A stretch of DNA of 11,495 nt from Candidatus Lloydbacteria bacterium RIFCSPLOWO2_02_FULL_54_12 (GCA_001819095.1 MHLS01000063.1:1-11495); one strand, 5' to 3'; positions 1-9,033 are shown, counted from the first letter of the stretch. Notes: generated from the sequence alone by a model not told the origin. A program made the numbers and translations.

Positions 1-2
1 CC

Positions 3-1133
3 GCACCACTTCCGCCATCCCCCGTAGCGCCTTCACTGCCGAACACTCCGTTTGCGTCGGCCTTTGCAGAGGCAACTACCCCGACGGTGCCGCCCCAGAT
101 GTCGTTGCCAGTCATTCCCCCGCCGCTCCCTCCGGAGCCTGTTCCCGCCTCTATAGTCCCTCCGGTTCAAGTACCACCGCCACCGCCTCCTCCGGTTGCA
201 TTCACTCCGGCTCCGGTGCCCCCTCTTCCACCCGTCACAGCTCCCGTTGAGAGCGCATCCGTTCCACCTCTCGTTGCAGTGCCCGTAAGCACGATGGTGA
301 GAGCGGTGGCAACACCCGAGCCGACACCTCCACCGGAATTGATCCAGCAGGTCCACGCTGTTTCACCATTTGTCACGACGGCACCGGAGCCCGCATCGCC
401 CCCGTTCCAGTCTCATCCGGTCGATTACCCGCCGCTTGATCAGCGCCGGACTGTTTTTCAACCCCTTGCATTCGTTACCGATGTCCCCATGCCACCCTCG
501 GCGCTTTCCCCGGCAGTTCCGCCGACAACGCCGCCCCAAAAGAGCGCCGACGGCGAAACAGGAGAGGGTAATGCGGCACAAGGTAGAATGATGACCAAAG
601 ATGTTGAAGTGGGCGGCTTTCGTATCGGTGAGACCGTTCATTGGACAAAAGGCGCGGACGATCTCCCGCCCGTCAAGATCACCGGTTTTTCTCCTTACGG
701 AGACCGTATCATGTTCGTGGGTTCGAAGATCGGCATACCCATTGACGAGATCGTACACCTCTCCGGAGCGGAAGGGTCCGGTCCGCTCGCGCAAAAGAAG
801 TTGGGAGTCACCGATGAGGCAAAAGCACTTGTCGCGAAAGCGGACGCCGGCGGTGTCCCGCTCTACTACACCGAAAGCTTCAAACGCATTTTGGCGGAGA
901 ATGAGATCCCGTATCAAGACGACATGAGTCCGAGTGACGGCATCGCGCGTCTGCGTGAAAAGATGGAGAGTGGAGAGGCGCAAGTAGTCGCACGGCCGCC
1001 GGTGCCCTTGTCTCAAGAAGCGAACGCACCGCTTAACGACTGGACGACGCTCCCCAATCCGACGCCCCCGCAACCGGTGTCGCAACCGCCCTCGACGACT
1101 TCCCCCCGAGACCCCTATCGCGAGCCCGTCTGA
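3..1133 (+). CDS. Proline-rich protein with C-terminal beta-rich (SH3-like?) module, 5'-truncated by window edge
   Basis: The frame is open from base 3, so the gene begins upstream of the window; the first in-frame ATG (base 87) sits inside the low-complexity stretch and is unlikely to be the true start. Bases 3-540 encode a linker very rich in Pro, Val, Ala and Thr, with runs such as PPPPPPP, as in extended cell-surface or spacer regions. Bases about 603-770 encode a folded-looking module with GGFRIGETVHW, KITGFSPYGDRI and GIPIDEI. The same pattern recurs in the downstream giant protein (bases about 4095-4245: GGLRSGEIVTW, LKISGFSKDG, GIPIAEV), so the two proteins are related or work together. 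A charged helical stretch and a second Pro-rich tail follow, ending in TGA. No catalytic motif is visible and no family is recognised. The missing N-terminus could hold a signal peptide, a membrane anchor or an enzymatic domain. Confidence 0.8.
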   Translation, partial: APLPPSPVAPSLPNTPFASAFAEATTPTVPPQMSLPVIPPPLPPEPVPASIVPPVQVPPPPPPPVAFTPAPVPPLPPVTAPVESASVPPLVAVPVSTMVRAVATPEPTPPPELIQQVHAVSPFVTTAPEPASPPFQSHPVDYPPLDQRRTVFQPLAFVTDVPMPPSALSPAVPPTTPPQKSADGETGEGNAAQGRMMTKDVEVGGFRIGETVHWTKGADDLPPVKITGFSPYGDRIMFVGSKIGIPIDEIVHLSGAEGSGPLAQKKLGVTDEAKALVAKADAGGVPLYYTESFKRILAENEIPYQDDMSPSDGIARLREKMESGEAQVVARPPVPLSQEANAPLNDWTTLPNPTPPQPVSQPPSTTSPRDPYREPV

Positions 1134-1200
1134 TACGATTAGGACCTTTTTGGTCAATACACAAGACTTGCCCCCCTTCTGCATAAGTCGGCCAAGGACT

Positions 1201-1242
1201 TAAAGAAACCGGTCGTTTTTGGTCTGACAGACCTTCTTTTTT
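1201..1242 (+). terminator. Possible intrinsic terminator after the proline-rich gene
   Basis: The segment holds the odd palindrome GGTCTGACAGACC (1221-1233), directly followed by TTCTTTTTT. An alternative pairing is AAAGAA plus GGTC (upstream) with GACC plus TTCTTT (downstream). The stem is short, but the T-tract and the position between a stop codon and a strong promoter fit termination. Moderate to low confidence. Confidence 0.4.
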
Positions 1243-1277
1243 GCTGTAGAATAAGGTGAGGAGGACGGCCTATTTTC

Positions 1278-1306
1278 TTGACTTTTTACGATTTTGTTTG
1301 TATAAT
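1278..1306 (+). promoter_or_regulatory. Strong sigma70-type promoter of the giant gene
   Basis: TTGACT (1278-1283) and a perfect TATAAT (1301-1306) are separated by exactly 17 bases of AT-rich DNA. The predicted transcription start is near 1313, about 10 bases before the ATG at 1323. The mRNA would be almost leaderless, with no room for a Shine-Dalgarno sequence. This supports the ATG at 1323 over the internal ATG at 1386 (residue 22). Confidence 0.8.
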
Positions 1307-1322
1307 TTTTTTATCATAATCT

Positions 1323-4300
1323 ATGCATAACGAAGGCCCACAGTCAGACCGACGGCGTGAATCTCCCGATAAGGGTGAGTTGCGCATGAGAGCGGAGGAG
1401 GATGCGCTGATGCAGTCGCTCGCCACCAAGAAGGAGAAAGGCGAGATCACCGAAGAGGAGGTCAACGAAAGTCTGGAACTTCTTGTGAAGAAACACAATA
1501 TCGAACGGACGACGGGCATGCCTTTCGCAAGCGACGAAGCGTTCGACGAATTCGATCGACATGCAGGTGGGATGGAAGGCGACTTCGCTCCCGACCTCGA
1601 ACTCCCTCTTGAACAAGGGAAGATTTACCGATTCGACGGAAAGGAATGGGTCTATATGGGGTTCAACAAGGAAGGCGAAAGAATTTTACGTCGGGAGGGT
1701 GACGAGTCCGGCACGAGCGAGGAGCTCCCGCTCGGAGGTCTTGAAGCGCGCTCTTTATTCCTAGATACGTCCGAAGGGTCACCGCGCGGAGAGGACGCGG
1801 CTGACGATGACACCACGAAGGAGACTCCCCCAGATGCGCATCACCACTCTGCGAGCGCACCGCCACCCTCGGAGATAGAAAGCGTTTCAGCGCCGGCAGA
1901 GGGTGGGGCGGCACTGGAAGGTGACACTGAAGCGGCGGAACACAATGCGGAGATTGCGCAGAAGCTCAATCTGTTGGGAGAAGCGATACAGGAACAGCAT
2001 GATATCAGCAATGCGAACAAAGATGCGCGAAATACGAATGATGACGCAAAGAAAAAGTGGAGTAACGCGGAACGCGAACTTCGGCGACTCTATAAAGAAG
2101 CAAAAGCGCTTGCGATCGATCTTGTCGGCGGAGAAGTGCTTGCCCCGCTCGTCAAACTGGCCGATGCTTCATGGGTAAAAATAAAACCCGACGAAGCAAA
2201 GGCGCGCCCGAAGGAAGAGCAGGATGCCTACTTTGATGCCGACCGCAGAAAAAGGGCTTTCTACAACCAACTTGGAGCAAAAAATGTGAATCCGAAGATC
2301 GCGGGGAGTCTCTACAAGCGATCGCTCGACCGCGCGAAGGATCTCGACTGGCTTGCGAAAGAGCTTAAAGAGGGGAATGTCGAAGTGCTGAATAAGCCGC
2401 AGGCGCGTGGAGCGCTCGAGTGGCACGATGTTTTGGTGCGCAGACCCGATCAGGCGGAGGCGGTGTTGGGTGAGATCCTCCCTATTGTCGAGCAGTATCG
2501 GTCGCTTCCCCCGAAGGAAGAACGCCCGAAGAAAGAGGTCAAAGAGAAAAAGCGCCCTATCGAGCGCCTGCTTGAAAGTCTGGCGTCGGGTCAAGATATC
2601 GACGACGGAGTGCTCCGGAGCTTCATCAAGGGCGGACGGATGACGGCGGACGAGCGCCTCAATCTTGAGACCGAACTCGAGCGACGCAAAGAAAAGCGCA
2701 AAGCGGAGCGCGAGGGCGGAGAGGGTGAAAAGCGCCCGTCATATTCGGAATATGTACGTGAGCTGGTGCGCGACGGGAAGGGCGAAACTGTTCCGTGGGA
2801 TGCACTGGAAGCGCACGCCAAAGACCCCGACGTCGCGGCATTCATGAAAGCGCATCCCGAGTTGGCGCCGAAGGACGATGAAAAACAAAACGAAAAACAA
2901 AGCGCGAAAAAGGTCGCAAAGCCGACACTTTCCGGAAAGGCCTTGGCCGACGCGATCGAAGCGGGCAAGCCGATCGGCGTCGTCGCCGAAGAAGGGTGGG
3001 AGATCAAGGCGGCCGCACGGCGAGGGCGAACGAGTGCTCAACCACCCCCGTCGACCAATGTCGACGAAAGAGGGAAGGATGTCGCCGAAAGAGCCCCTGC
3101 ATCTTTGAGTGTTCAGTCAAAAAGTCTGGCAAGCGAAAAACACCCCGAAAGCAATGAGGATGCAGTGATCGAAGACAAAGAAAACGGTATCTTTGCCGTT
3201 TTGGACGGCATGGGCGGACACGCGGCGGGAGCGGTCGCTTCAACGTCGGCCCGCGACGCTATTCACAAGGCACTGCGCGGACTTTCTCCCAAAGCTTCTC
3301 TCGAAGACACAACGGAGACGATCAAAGAAGCACTGCAGAGTGCCTCGGCGTCGCTACTTGAAATGGGTAAGGCGGATGCGAGTCTTCACGGCTTAGGCAC
3401 GACGGCGACGATACTCAAGATTAACGAAGGTGATAACGGCGAGCGCATCGCGGTGGTGGGCAACGTTGGAGATAGCCGTGCGTATGTTATGCATGCGGAC
3501 GGCACTTTTGAGCAGATCACACAGGATGATGATATTTTCGGCAACCTGCATGAGCCGCTTACGGCGGAAGAGGAGACCTCTTTCAGAAGTAAACTGAACA
3601 ACGAGACCGACAGAGATGCATTGAGCGAGAAAGAACGAGTGCTCTTCGGCAACAGAAACAGGATCACCCAAGCTTTGGGCGGCGAGTATGTTGAACCGCG
3701 CATCGCTTCGGTCGCGTTGCGCATCGGCGACAAGCTTCTCCTGACCTCTGACGGCATCCACGACAATCTTACACAAGGAGAGTTGAAAACGCTCCTTGAA
3801 ACCACCGAGGGTGCATCCGACGCACCACTCTCTCCGGTGGAGCGCATTGTGGCCGCGGCACAAAAACGAAGCAAAGAGGTCGACGCCGACGGGCATCCGG
3901 CATTGCGCGCAAAGGAAGACGACATGACGGCCGTACTAATTGATTTCGCGGAAGAAGGAAGTTCGAGTGTGGTAAATGAACAAGAGCCAGGTGCGGCGTC
4001 GAACGAGGTTTTGGTCCAAGGAGCAAATGCAACCGAGGTCTTGCCTGAGCCTCCGCTCACGGTTTCCGTGGGGTACGAAAACATGCTCAATGAGGCGGGC
4101 GGTCTCCGGTCGGGGGAGATTGTCACGTGGCGCTCATCGACCGGAACGGACTTCCCCAACTTGAAGATCAGCGGTTTTTCCAAGGACGGTGCATATGTAT
4201 TCACCGAAGGATCGAGTACGGGGATTCCTATTGCCGAGGTCTTTCCCGCCCAAGTTACGGAGAGCGGTGTTTCCGACGAAGCCCCCCAGATCTCCCAAGA

Positions 4301-7300
4301 CGAGTTGCGTGTGACGATCGAACAATATGAGGCGAAGGCCGACCGCACGCCGGAGGACGAAAGCAAGCTCGCCGCGCTCAAAGCGATCTACCGTTTGGGC
4401 GAGGTGGATATTGCGACCGAAGCGCTCGGTACGGGAGTCACGCCGAACGAGCCGACAAAGACGGGGCCGACGCCGGAAGCACATGAAAAGTTGCTTGCCG
4501 CGGCGCGAGAACGTGTCGAGGAGATGAAAAAACAATTCGGTGAAGGAAGTGTGGAGGTGAAAGATGCCGTGAGCGACCTCTACGCGCTCCAACTGACGTC
4601 GATAGCAAAAGAGGAAAAGAAGGTCGTGCCCGTCGAGGTGGGCGAGGCGGCACGAAAGGCTTTTGACCCCGAACGCGAGCTTGCGCTCATCGCCCGCCTG
4701 CCGAAAGGAGAGCGGAGAGAAAAACTGAAAGAATACAAGATCAAACTCATCTGGCAGAGGAAGGGCATAGCGCGCGCACAAGCAAAAGCCATCGCGGCGA
4801 TCCGCAAGAACCCCGATATGACCGACGAAGAGTTCATGGAACACTTCGGAGAAGAAGCCAAAAAGTATGAGGCGTCGGAAGCACAGCGCGCTCGCGCGGA
4901 GGTGATTTTCGGCAAATACAAGCAAAAACACGAAGCGGTGGAGAAATATTACGCTCAATATCCCGACCCGAAGGATCTCTTCAGGGCGGTCTTCGGCATT
5001 GATGCGAAAGGGTCGGTCGAGATCGTGAAGGGGCCGATGACGCTGTGTTTCCGGTTGAAGAACGAGGATTTTGTGAACGTGTACGGCGGCAAAAGATATA
5101 GCGACGACCGAGCGGTTTCATCCGAAACACGAAAAAAAGCCGGTCTCGCCGGCGGTTTCGCGCTCCACGGGAGCATAATCCCTGAACTTGCGGGGACCCT
5201 ACTCGTTGAAAAGGCCACGCTCACGAACAAGATATGGGGCGACCCCGAAGCGATCCGCGCACACGAAGAACAGCATGCCATCAACAGCTTGTTTCAGGAG
5301 GACCTTCGCCACGATCGGCAGTTCGAGAAAGAGACAGGTGCCTGGGAGCTTGTCCTCGATGCGGCGTCTCCTCAAGAGGTACGCGAGGCGTTCTTCAAAC
5401 TCTTGCGCGCACGGCGCGAAGGAATGGAAAACCACGGTTACGCCTCCGATGAGATATTTGCATATCTGCGGGACGGACGGTCGCCCAAGGAGATTGTCAA
5501 GATTCTCACCTCAAACAAACTTTACGATTATTTTGATAAAGAACGGAAGAACATCAAGGAAGACCTCGCCGGTTATCGCGGTGAGCGGTTTACTGCCGAG
5601 GAAAAAAAGATGTACGACAGCGTGGCCGATGAGGTGTTCGGGAAAGAATACAAAGAGCGCGTCGGGGCCGGTCTCGAGGCATATGGCGACCTGAAGTCAA
5701 TGGGTTTCACCAGTGAAGGTGCGCGCGGGGTGCTTTTACACGAGCCGCTTGTGCGTTGGGGGAAGGTGGTTGAGCGTCTGCAAACCACCGAAAATGTCCT
5801 ATCCGAGTCCGTCGCGAAGGGCTTCGAGGAGCGATTCGGTATCGACCAGCAAGATCTCATCAACATGGAGGGTTTCACAAAACTCTCCGAGGGTCAGCAG
5901 TTGCTTGTGCTTCGGAACCTCGAACAGATCACCCTTCTTGACGTGAAAAAAGAGGCGCGTGCGATCCAGAAAGAGGAGTGGGGGAAGACGTCGGCACTCA
6001 AGAAAATATGGAAGCAATTATATTCGTTCGGAATGAATCCGGAGCATCGTGTTGCCGAGCTCGAACAGGAACTGCTCGCGAAAGCCCGCAAAGGAGAATT
6101 TGCGACGGGCGAGGGAAGCACGAAGGCTCTCGCAGAACGACTTACTGACATCGAAGCACTGGTGAAGGTTGCCTTGGAAGGTCCGGCAGTTGATGTCAAA
6201 GAGGACGGCGACCTCGCACTCGCCTATGTTTCCGAAAAGGACCTTTTTGACTCCGCCGAGGATCCGAAGATCACCCCCGAACACCGCAAACTTCTTGAAG
6301 ATTTCAATCAGGTCGCGAGTGTTTTTGCGGGACTCCCGCGTGAATGGGGGTATGACACAAGTGAGCTTTCGCGGAGAGACCGCAGACGCTATCTGGAGGC
6401 CAGGGACGCATACGAACGCGCACGCGGAGGTCTTTCGCGACTCTACCGTGAGCGTTTTGCCGAGGGAGGCGTAACGGATCCGCCGGGTTTTGCGATGCGC
6501 GCAATGAATGCCGTTGATGAGCGTGTACAGTTGGACCAACTTTTCAACACTCATCCTGATGCGGAAAAGGCACTTGAACAGATAGAAGACCAGAGCACCA
6601 TCCTCTCTGCGGCGAAAGAATTCTGGAAGGCAAAAGGCGCCTTCATACTCTACGGTGCCGCGGCGCGCGGTGCGACCGTCGCACTCTTAGGAACGATGCC
6701 TGTCGTGGGTGCCGTGCTTGCCTATGCCGGAAGCGCCGGAGTGGCGGGGGTGGTCGGAAAGAAGATCGGGGAGGGCGAGGCGAAACGTCTTTTCAAGGCA
6801 AAGCGTGCGGACGGTCGGATGAGCGAAGAGGATCTGCGCGAGGAGATCGAATACGGTGTCTCGACATTTGCGGAACGCATCGCGGAGGCTGAAGCGGAAC
6901 TTGCAAAAACAAATCTTGGAGAGAAAGACCGCGAAGAGATTCAGTTGCAACTTGCTACCGCAAAGGAGCGACTTGCAAAAGAGGGTGAAATCCCCAAAGA
7001 AAAACAGAAACAAAAGAGGAAGATCAAGGAATACACCGACGCGGCATTCTTCACCGACCGTATCGAGCGCTTGGTGGAGAAGTTGAACAACACTGGGGAT
7101 GCGGCGGGGCGCGGACTCCTCGAGCAAAAGGTCGCACAGACGGTTGCCTTGATGCACGAGAAATTCGAGGCTGGCCTCATTAACTTCGGAGGGTCGTCGC
7201 TTGAAGAGCATGACGAGCGCAAGGGAAATGTGATCGCCAACAGGCTTTCGTTCATTCAGGCGATGGCGTTCGGGCGCGCGTTTGTTGTGGTCGACCACGA

Positions 7301-8867
7301 CAACGTGGAAATGGAATTCTCGCGTATGATCAAATTGCACGAAGCGAAGATTGACGACGTGCGGAAAAAGGAGATCGTGAAAGCGGGGAAAAAGGCGGCA
7401 ATGTGGCGCGCCGGCTTTGCCTTGGCAGGTGCCGGCATCGCCGACGGCGTACGACAGATCATGCATTTCGGCGACTTCGGCGGTGCAAGCGGGACGCCTC
7501 AACAAGGAGGAAGCGGAACGTCGGTCTTTGAACAGCACGATGCGGACCCCGACGCCTACGATCCGGACGCGTTCACGCCGCAGAATTTCGACAAGAATAT
7601 TCCTAGCATCGTCGGGCGCACGCCCTCACCCGAGGAATTGGCCGCACTGCGAGGAACGGGCGGAGTTGATGATCCTCTAACCGCGAATATGGATAACCAT
7701 GCGGCGCTTATCGTTGAGATGAAGAAGTCCCCGACGCCGCTTTCGCATGAGCGGATAGCGGAGATCCTTGGGCGCGGCGCGAAAGCACCCGCGACCCCAC
7801 CGTGGCTCGCACCGAACGAAGAGATCGTTCCGTGGGATAAGCCGGGTCTACCCAAGACGGGCGAGGCGGTGCAGACCTATACCGTACGCGCGGGAGACAA
7901 CTTCACGAATATCCTGAAAGCGAACGTTGCAGAACTCAAGGGACTTCCGACGAGCGCGCAGGAGAATGCCGTTCAAAATCTGCTCAAGAGACTTTCTCCC
8001 GAAGAATTGAAAGAGGTCGGCCTTGACGGCGACCCGAACAAGCTCGCCGTCGGACAAACGATCGATCTCAACAGGGTTGCGCAGTTCCTTCATGGGAAAA
8101 AGGTCGGCGGGATCACCATTATCGAGCGTGCAGGGCAGTTGGCGGGTGGGGCGGCAAGTGAGGCGCCGAAGCCCGGCGTGGTCGGAGGCGCGGAGTTCGG
8201 GAAGTTCATCGTCACACCCGAGGGAAAACAATGGCTTGGCACACCTGAAGGGAAGGCGTGGGATGAGGTCAGCCGTGCGTTCGCGGAGAATAAGAATCTT
8301 TCGCAGGATGAGATAACGGCAATTCTACAAAAGCATGGTCTTCCGCCGGATTGGGGGAATTTCAAAATATCTCCTGAAGTCGCTCCGCAGGTGACGCCGG
8401 AGGCGGCCGGAGCCGACGAGATTGAGCGGTTGATCCGCGAATATGAAGCGAAAGGTGCGGCGCCGGAAGGAAGAGCGCTTTGGGGGCAACTCTCGGAGTC
8501 GAGTAAACAGGAGTATGTTGTCGAAGCGATACCGCGGCAGATGCACGAAGATATGGGGAAGCTCTTCATCAGAGGGCCGTTTGAGGAGTGGCCGAAGGAA
8601 TGGCTCTCGGTTCGTGGGCGTGATGCAGTTGAGTTGTTAAGCCAAACGGAAAAAACAGTTTACCGTCCGCTTCCCAGGAGTACCGAGGAGGTTGCTTCGG
8701 GTTACCAGTGGTCTATTGCCGAGAAGATCCAAAAATATATCAACGAACATGGCCTCACCCGCGAGAAGGGTTTCATTCCTCACGAAAAAGAAACCGTCGA
8801 AGAGTTTGTGAAGCGTGCGCTTGGTGAGCGCGTTCTCCGCGAAGGCCCGCTCCCGTGGGTGAAGTAG
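1323..8867 (+). CDS. Giant multidomain envelope protein: PP2C phosphatase, HExxH metalloprotease-like, membrane segments, LysM-like
   Basis: 2514 residues. In order: a divergent copy of the beta-rich module (about 95-142); charged low-complexity and helical region; PP2C-type Ser/Thr phosphatase domain (about 594-875) with ESNED (D613), LDGMGGH (628-633), GLGTTAT, VGDSRAY, LTSDGIHDN (D810) and DDMT (866-869), so the metal-binding Asp set looks complete; a clear module copy (about 920-975) matching the preceding gene; a helical region; a putative zinc metalloprotease signature AHEEQHAINSLF (HExxH, H1314-H1318) with DEIFAYLRDG (E1377) as possible third ligand; long helices; hydrophobic segments at 1773-1812 (probably two helices) and about 2027-2047; a LysM-like domain (about 2184-2255, YTVRAGDNF to LAVGQTIDL); a helical tail. 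Three membrane passes would put PP2C in the cytoplasm and LysM at the cell wall (inference). It ends in TAG. The phosphatase call is confident, the protease and topology less so, and the overall role is unknown. Confidence 0.9.
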   Translation: MHNEGPQSDRRRESPDKGELRMRAEEDALMQSLATKKEKGEITEEEVNESLELLVKKHNIERTTGMPFASDEAFDEFDRHAGGMEGDFAPDLELPLEQGKIYRFDGKEWVYMGFNKEGERILRREGDESGTSEELPLGGLEARSLFLDTSEGSPRGEDAADDDTTKETPPDAHHHSASAPPPSEIESVSAPAEGGAALEGDTEAAEHNAEIAQKLNLLGEAIQEQHDISNANKDARNTNDDAKKKWSNAERELRRLYKEAKALAIDLVGGEVLAPLVKLADASWVKIKPDEAKARPKEEQDAYFDADRRKRAFYNQLGAKNVNPKIAGSLYKRSLDRAKDLDWLAKELKEGNVEVLNKPQARGALEWHDVLVRRPDQAEAVLGEILPIVEQYRSLPPKEERPKKEVKEKKRPIERLLESLASGQDIDDGVLRSFIKGGRMTADERLNLETELERRKEKRKAEREGGEGEKRPSYSEYVRELVRDGKGETVPWDALEAHAKDPDVAAFMKAHPELAPKDDEKQNEKQSAKKVAKPTLSGKALADAIEAGKPIGVVAEEGWEIKAAARRGRTSAQPPPSTNVDERGKDVAERAPASLSVQSKSLASEKHPESNEDAVIEDKENGIFAVLDGMGGHAAGAVASTSARDAIHKALRGLSPKASLEDTTETIKEALQSASASLLEMGKADASLHGLGTTATILKINEGDNGERIAVVGNVGDSRAYVMHADGTFEQITQDDDIFGNLHEPLTAEEETSFRSKLNNETDRDALSEKERVLFGNRNRITQALGGEYVEPRIASVALRIGDKLLLTSDGIHDNLTQGELKTLLETTEGASDAPLSPVERIVAAAQKRSKEVDADGHPALRAKEDDMTAVLIDFAEEGSSSVVNEQEPGAASNEVLVQGANATEVLPEPPLTVSVGYENMLNEAGGLRSGEIVTWRSSTGTDFPNLKISGFSKDGAYVFTEGSSTGIPIAEVFPAQVTESGVSDEAPQISQDELRVTIEQYEAKADRTPEDESKLAALKAIYRLGEVDIATEALGTGVTPNEPTKTGPTPEAHEKLLAAARERVEEMKKQFGEGSVEVKDAVSDLYALQLTSIAKEEKKVVPVEVGEAARKAFDPERELALIARLPKGERREKLKEYKIKLIWQRKGIARAQAKAIAAIRKNPDMTDEEFMEHFGEEAKKYEASEAQRARAEVIFGKYKQKHEAVEKYYAQYPDPKDLFRAVFGIDAKGSVEIVKGPMTLCFRLKNEDFVNVYGGKRYSDDRAVSSETRKKAGLAGGFALHGSIIPELAGTLLVEKATLTNKIWGDPEAIRAHEEQHAINSLFQEDLRHDRQFEKETGAWELVLDAASPQEVREAFFKLLRARREGMENHGYASDEIFAYLRDGRSPKEIVKILTSNKLYDYFDKERKNIKEDLAGYRGERFTAEEKKMYDSVADEVFGKEYKERVGAGLEAYGDLKSMGFTSEGARGVLLHEPLVRWGKVVERLQTTENVLSESVAKGFEERFGIDQQDLINMEGFTKLSEGQQLLVLRNLEQITLLDVKKEARAIQKEEWGKTSALKKIWKQLYSFGMNPEHRVAELEQELLAKARKGEFATGEGSTKALAERLTDIEALVKVALEGPAVDVKEDGDLALAYVSEKDLFDSAEDPKITPEHRKLLEDFNQVASVFAGLPREWGYDTSELSRRDRRRYLEARDAYERARGGLSRLYRERFAEGGVTDPPGFAMRAMNAVDERVQLDQLFNTHPDAEKALEQIEDQSTILSAAKEFWKAKGAFILYGAAARGATVALLGTMPVVGAVLAYAGSAGVAGVVGKKIGEGEAKRLFKAKRADGRMSEEDLREEIEYGVSTFAERIAEAEAELAKTNLGEKDREEIQLQLATAKERLAKEGEIPKEKQKQKRKIKEYTDAAFFTDRIERLVEKLNNTGDAAGRGLLEQKVAQTVALMHEKFEAGLINFGGSSLEEHDERKGNVIANRLSFIQAMAFGRAFVVVDHDNVEMEFSRMIKLHEAKIDDVRKKEIVKAGKKAAMWRAGFALAGAGIADGVRQIMHFGDFGGASGTPQQGGSGTSVFEQHDADPDAYDPDAFTPQNFDKNIPSIVGRTPSPEELAALRGTGGVDDPLTANMDNHAALIVEMKKSPTPLSHERIAEILGRGAKAPATPPWLAPNEEIVPWDKPGLPKTGEAVQTYTVRAGDNFTNILKANVAELKGLPTSAQENAVQNLLKRLSPEELKEVGLDGDPNKLAVGQTIDLNRVAQFLHGKKVGGITIIERAGQLAGGAASEAPKPGVVGGAEFGKFIVTPEGKQWLGTPEGKAWDEVSRAFAENKNLSQDEITAILQKHGLPPDWGNFKISPEVAPQVTPEAAGADEIERLIREYEAKGAAPEGRALWGQLSESSKQEYVVEAIPRQMHEDMGKLFIRGPFEEWPKEWLSVRGRDAVELLSQTEKTVYRPLPRSTEEVASGYQWSIAEKIQKYINEHGLTREKGFIPHEKETVEEFVKRALGERVLREGPLPWVK

Positions 8868-8880
8868 ACACCCAGAATAA

Positions 8881-8915
8881 AAATACAATGTGGAACCACA
8901 AGAATTGATCTCCGG
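8881..8915. repeat. Degenerate half-copy of the palindromic repeat family
   Basis: AAATACAATGTGGAACCACA followed by AGAATTGAT closely parallels the left arm and loop of the complete element that starts a few bases downstream (AAATACAAGGTGGAACCTTG then AGAATTGAT). The core remains an internal inverted repeat (TGTGG-AA-CCACA) although its bases differ from the neighbouring copy. It begins 13 bases after the stop codon of the giant gene. There is no right arm, so it is a truncated or decayed tandem copy. Confidence 0.65.
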
Positions 8916-8975
8916 CGACAAATACAAGGTGGAACCTTGAGAATTGATTCCTAAGGTTCCACCTTGTATTTGTCG
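8916..8975. repeat. Palindromic repeat element A (23-base perfect arms)
   Basis: The left arm (8916-8938) and right arm (8953-8975) are perfect reverse complements over 23 bases, around a 14-base AT-rich spacer (GAGAATTGATTCCT). Each arm contains its own small palindrome, CAAGGT-GGA-ACCTTG on the left. Arm and spacer sequence recur at 10134-10189, and a variant occurs at 9770-9834. As RNA it would form a very stable hairpin downstream of the giant gene, but no T-tract follows, so it is not a classical terminator. It could stabilise a 3' end, bind a protein, or be a REP/MITE-like mobile palindrome. Confidence 0.85.
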
Positions 8976-8989
8976 TTACGTGTTGTAAC

Positions 8990-9017
8990 TTGCGCTCTTT
9001 TTAGCATTTGTTACCAT
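8990..9017 (+). promoter_or_regulatory. Weak candidate promoter upstream of the kinase gene
   Basis: TTGCGC (8990-8995) and TACCAT (9012-9017) with a 16-base spacer resemble a weak sigma70-type promoter. It would start RNA near 9024, about 100 bases before the kinase ATG. CATAAT at 9099-9104 is an alternative -10 without a good -35. Neither is strong. Confidence 0.25.
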
Positions 9018-9033
9018 GTCTAGCGAGGAAGAA

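Noticed and set aside
363..1184. 273-codon minus-strand ORF opposite the proline-rich gene
   Set aside because: Arg/Cys-rich composition typical of an antisense shadow of GC-rich coding sequence; the + frame has sensible homology to the downstream gene.
1386..1388. Alternative start of the giant gene at residue 22, with GGGTGAG upstream
   Set aside because: The strong promoter places the transcript start just before 1323, and the frame is open from there; 1386 remains a minor possibility.
3386..4381. 331-codon minus-strand ORF opposite the PP2C domain
   Set aside because: Ser/Arg-rich shadow of a frame that carries all PP2C motifs; no start region or family motif.
6687..7538. 283-codon minus-strand ORF within the giant gene
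   Set aside because: No recognisable motif; lies opposite coherent helical and membrane coding sequence on the + strand.
8881..8975. CRISPR-like array from two similar units in tandem
   Set aside because: Only one full and one degenerate copy, no regular unique spacers and no cas genes; the units are inverted-repeat hairpins.
8975..9003. GTTAC-GTGTT-GTAAC hairpin followed by CTCTTTTT as a terminator of the giant gene
   Set aside because: The stem is only 5 bp and is separated from the T-run by several bases; too weak to call.
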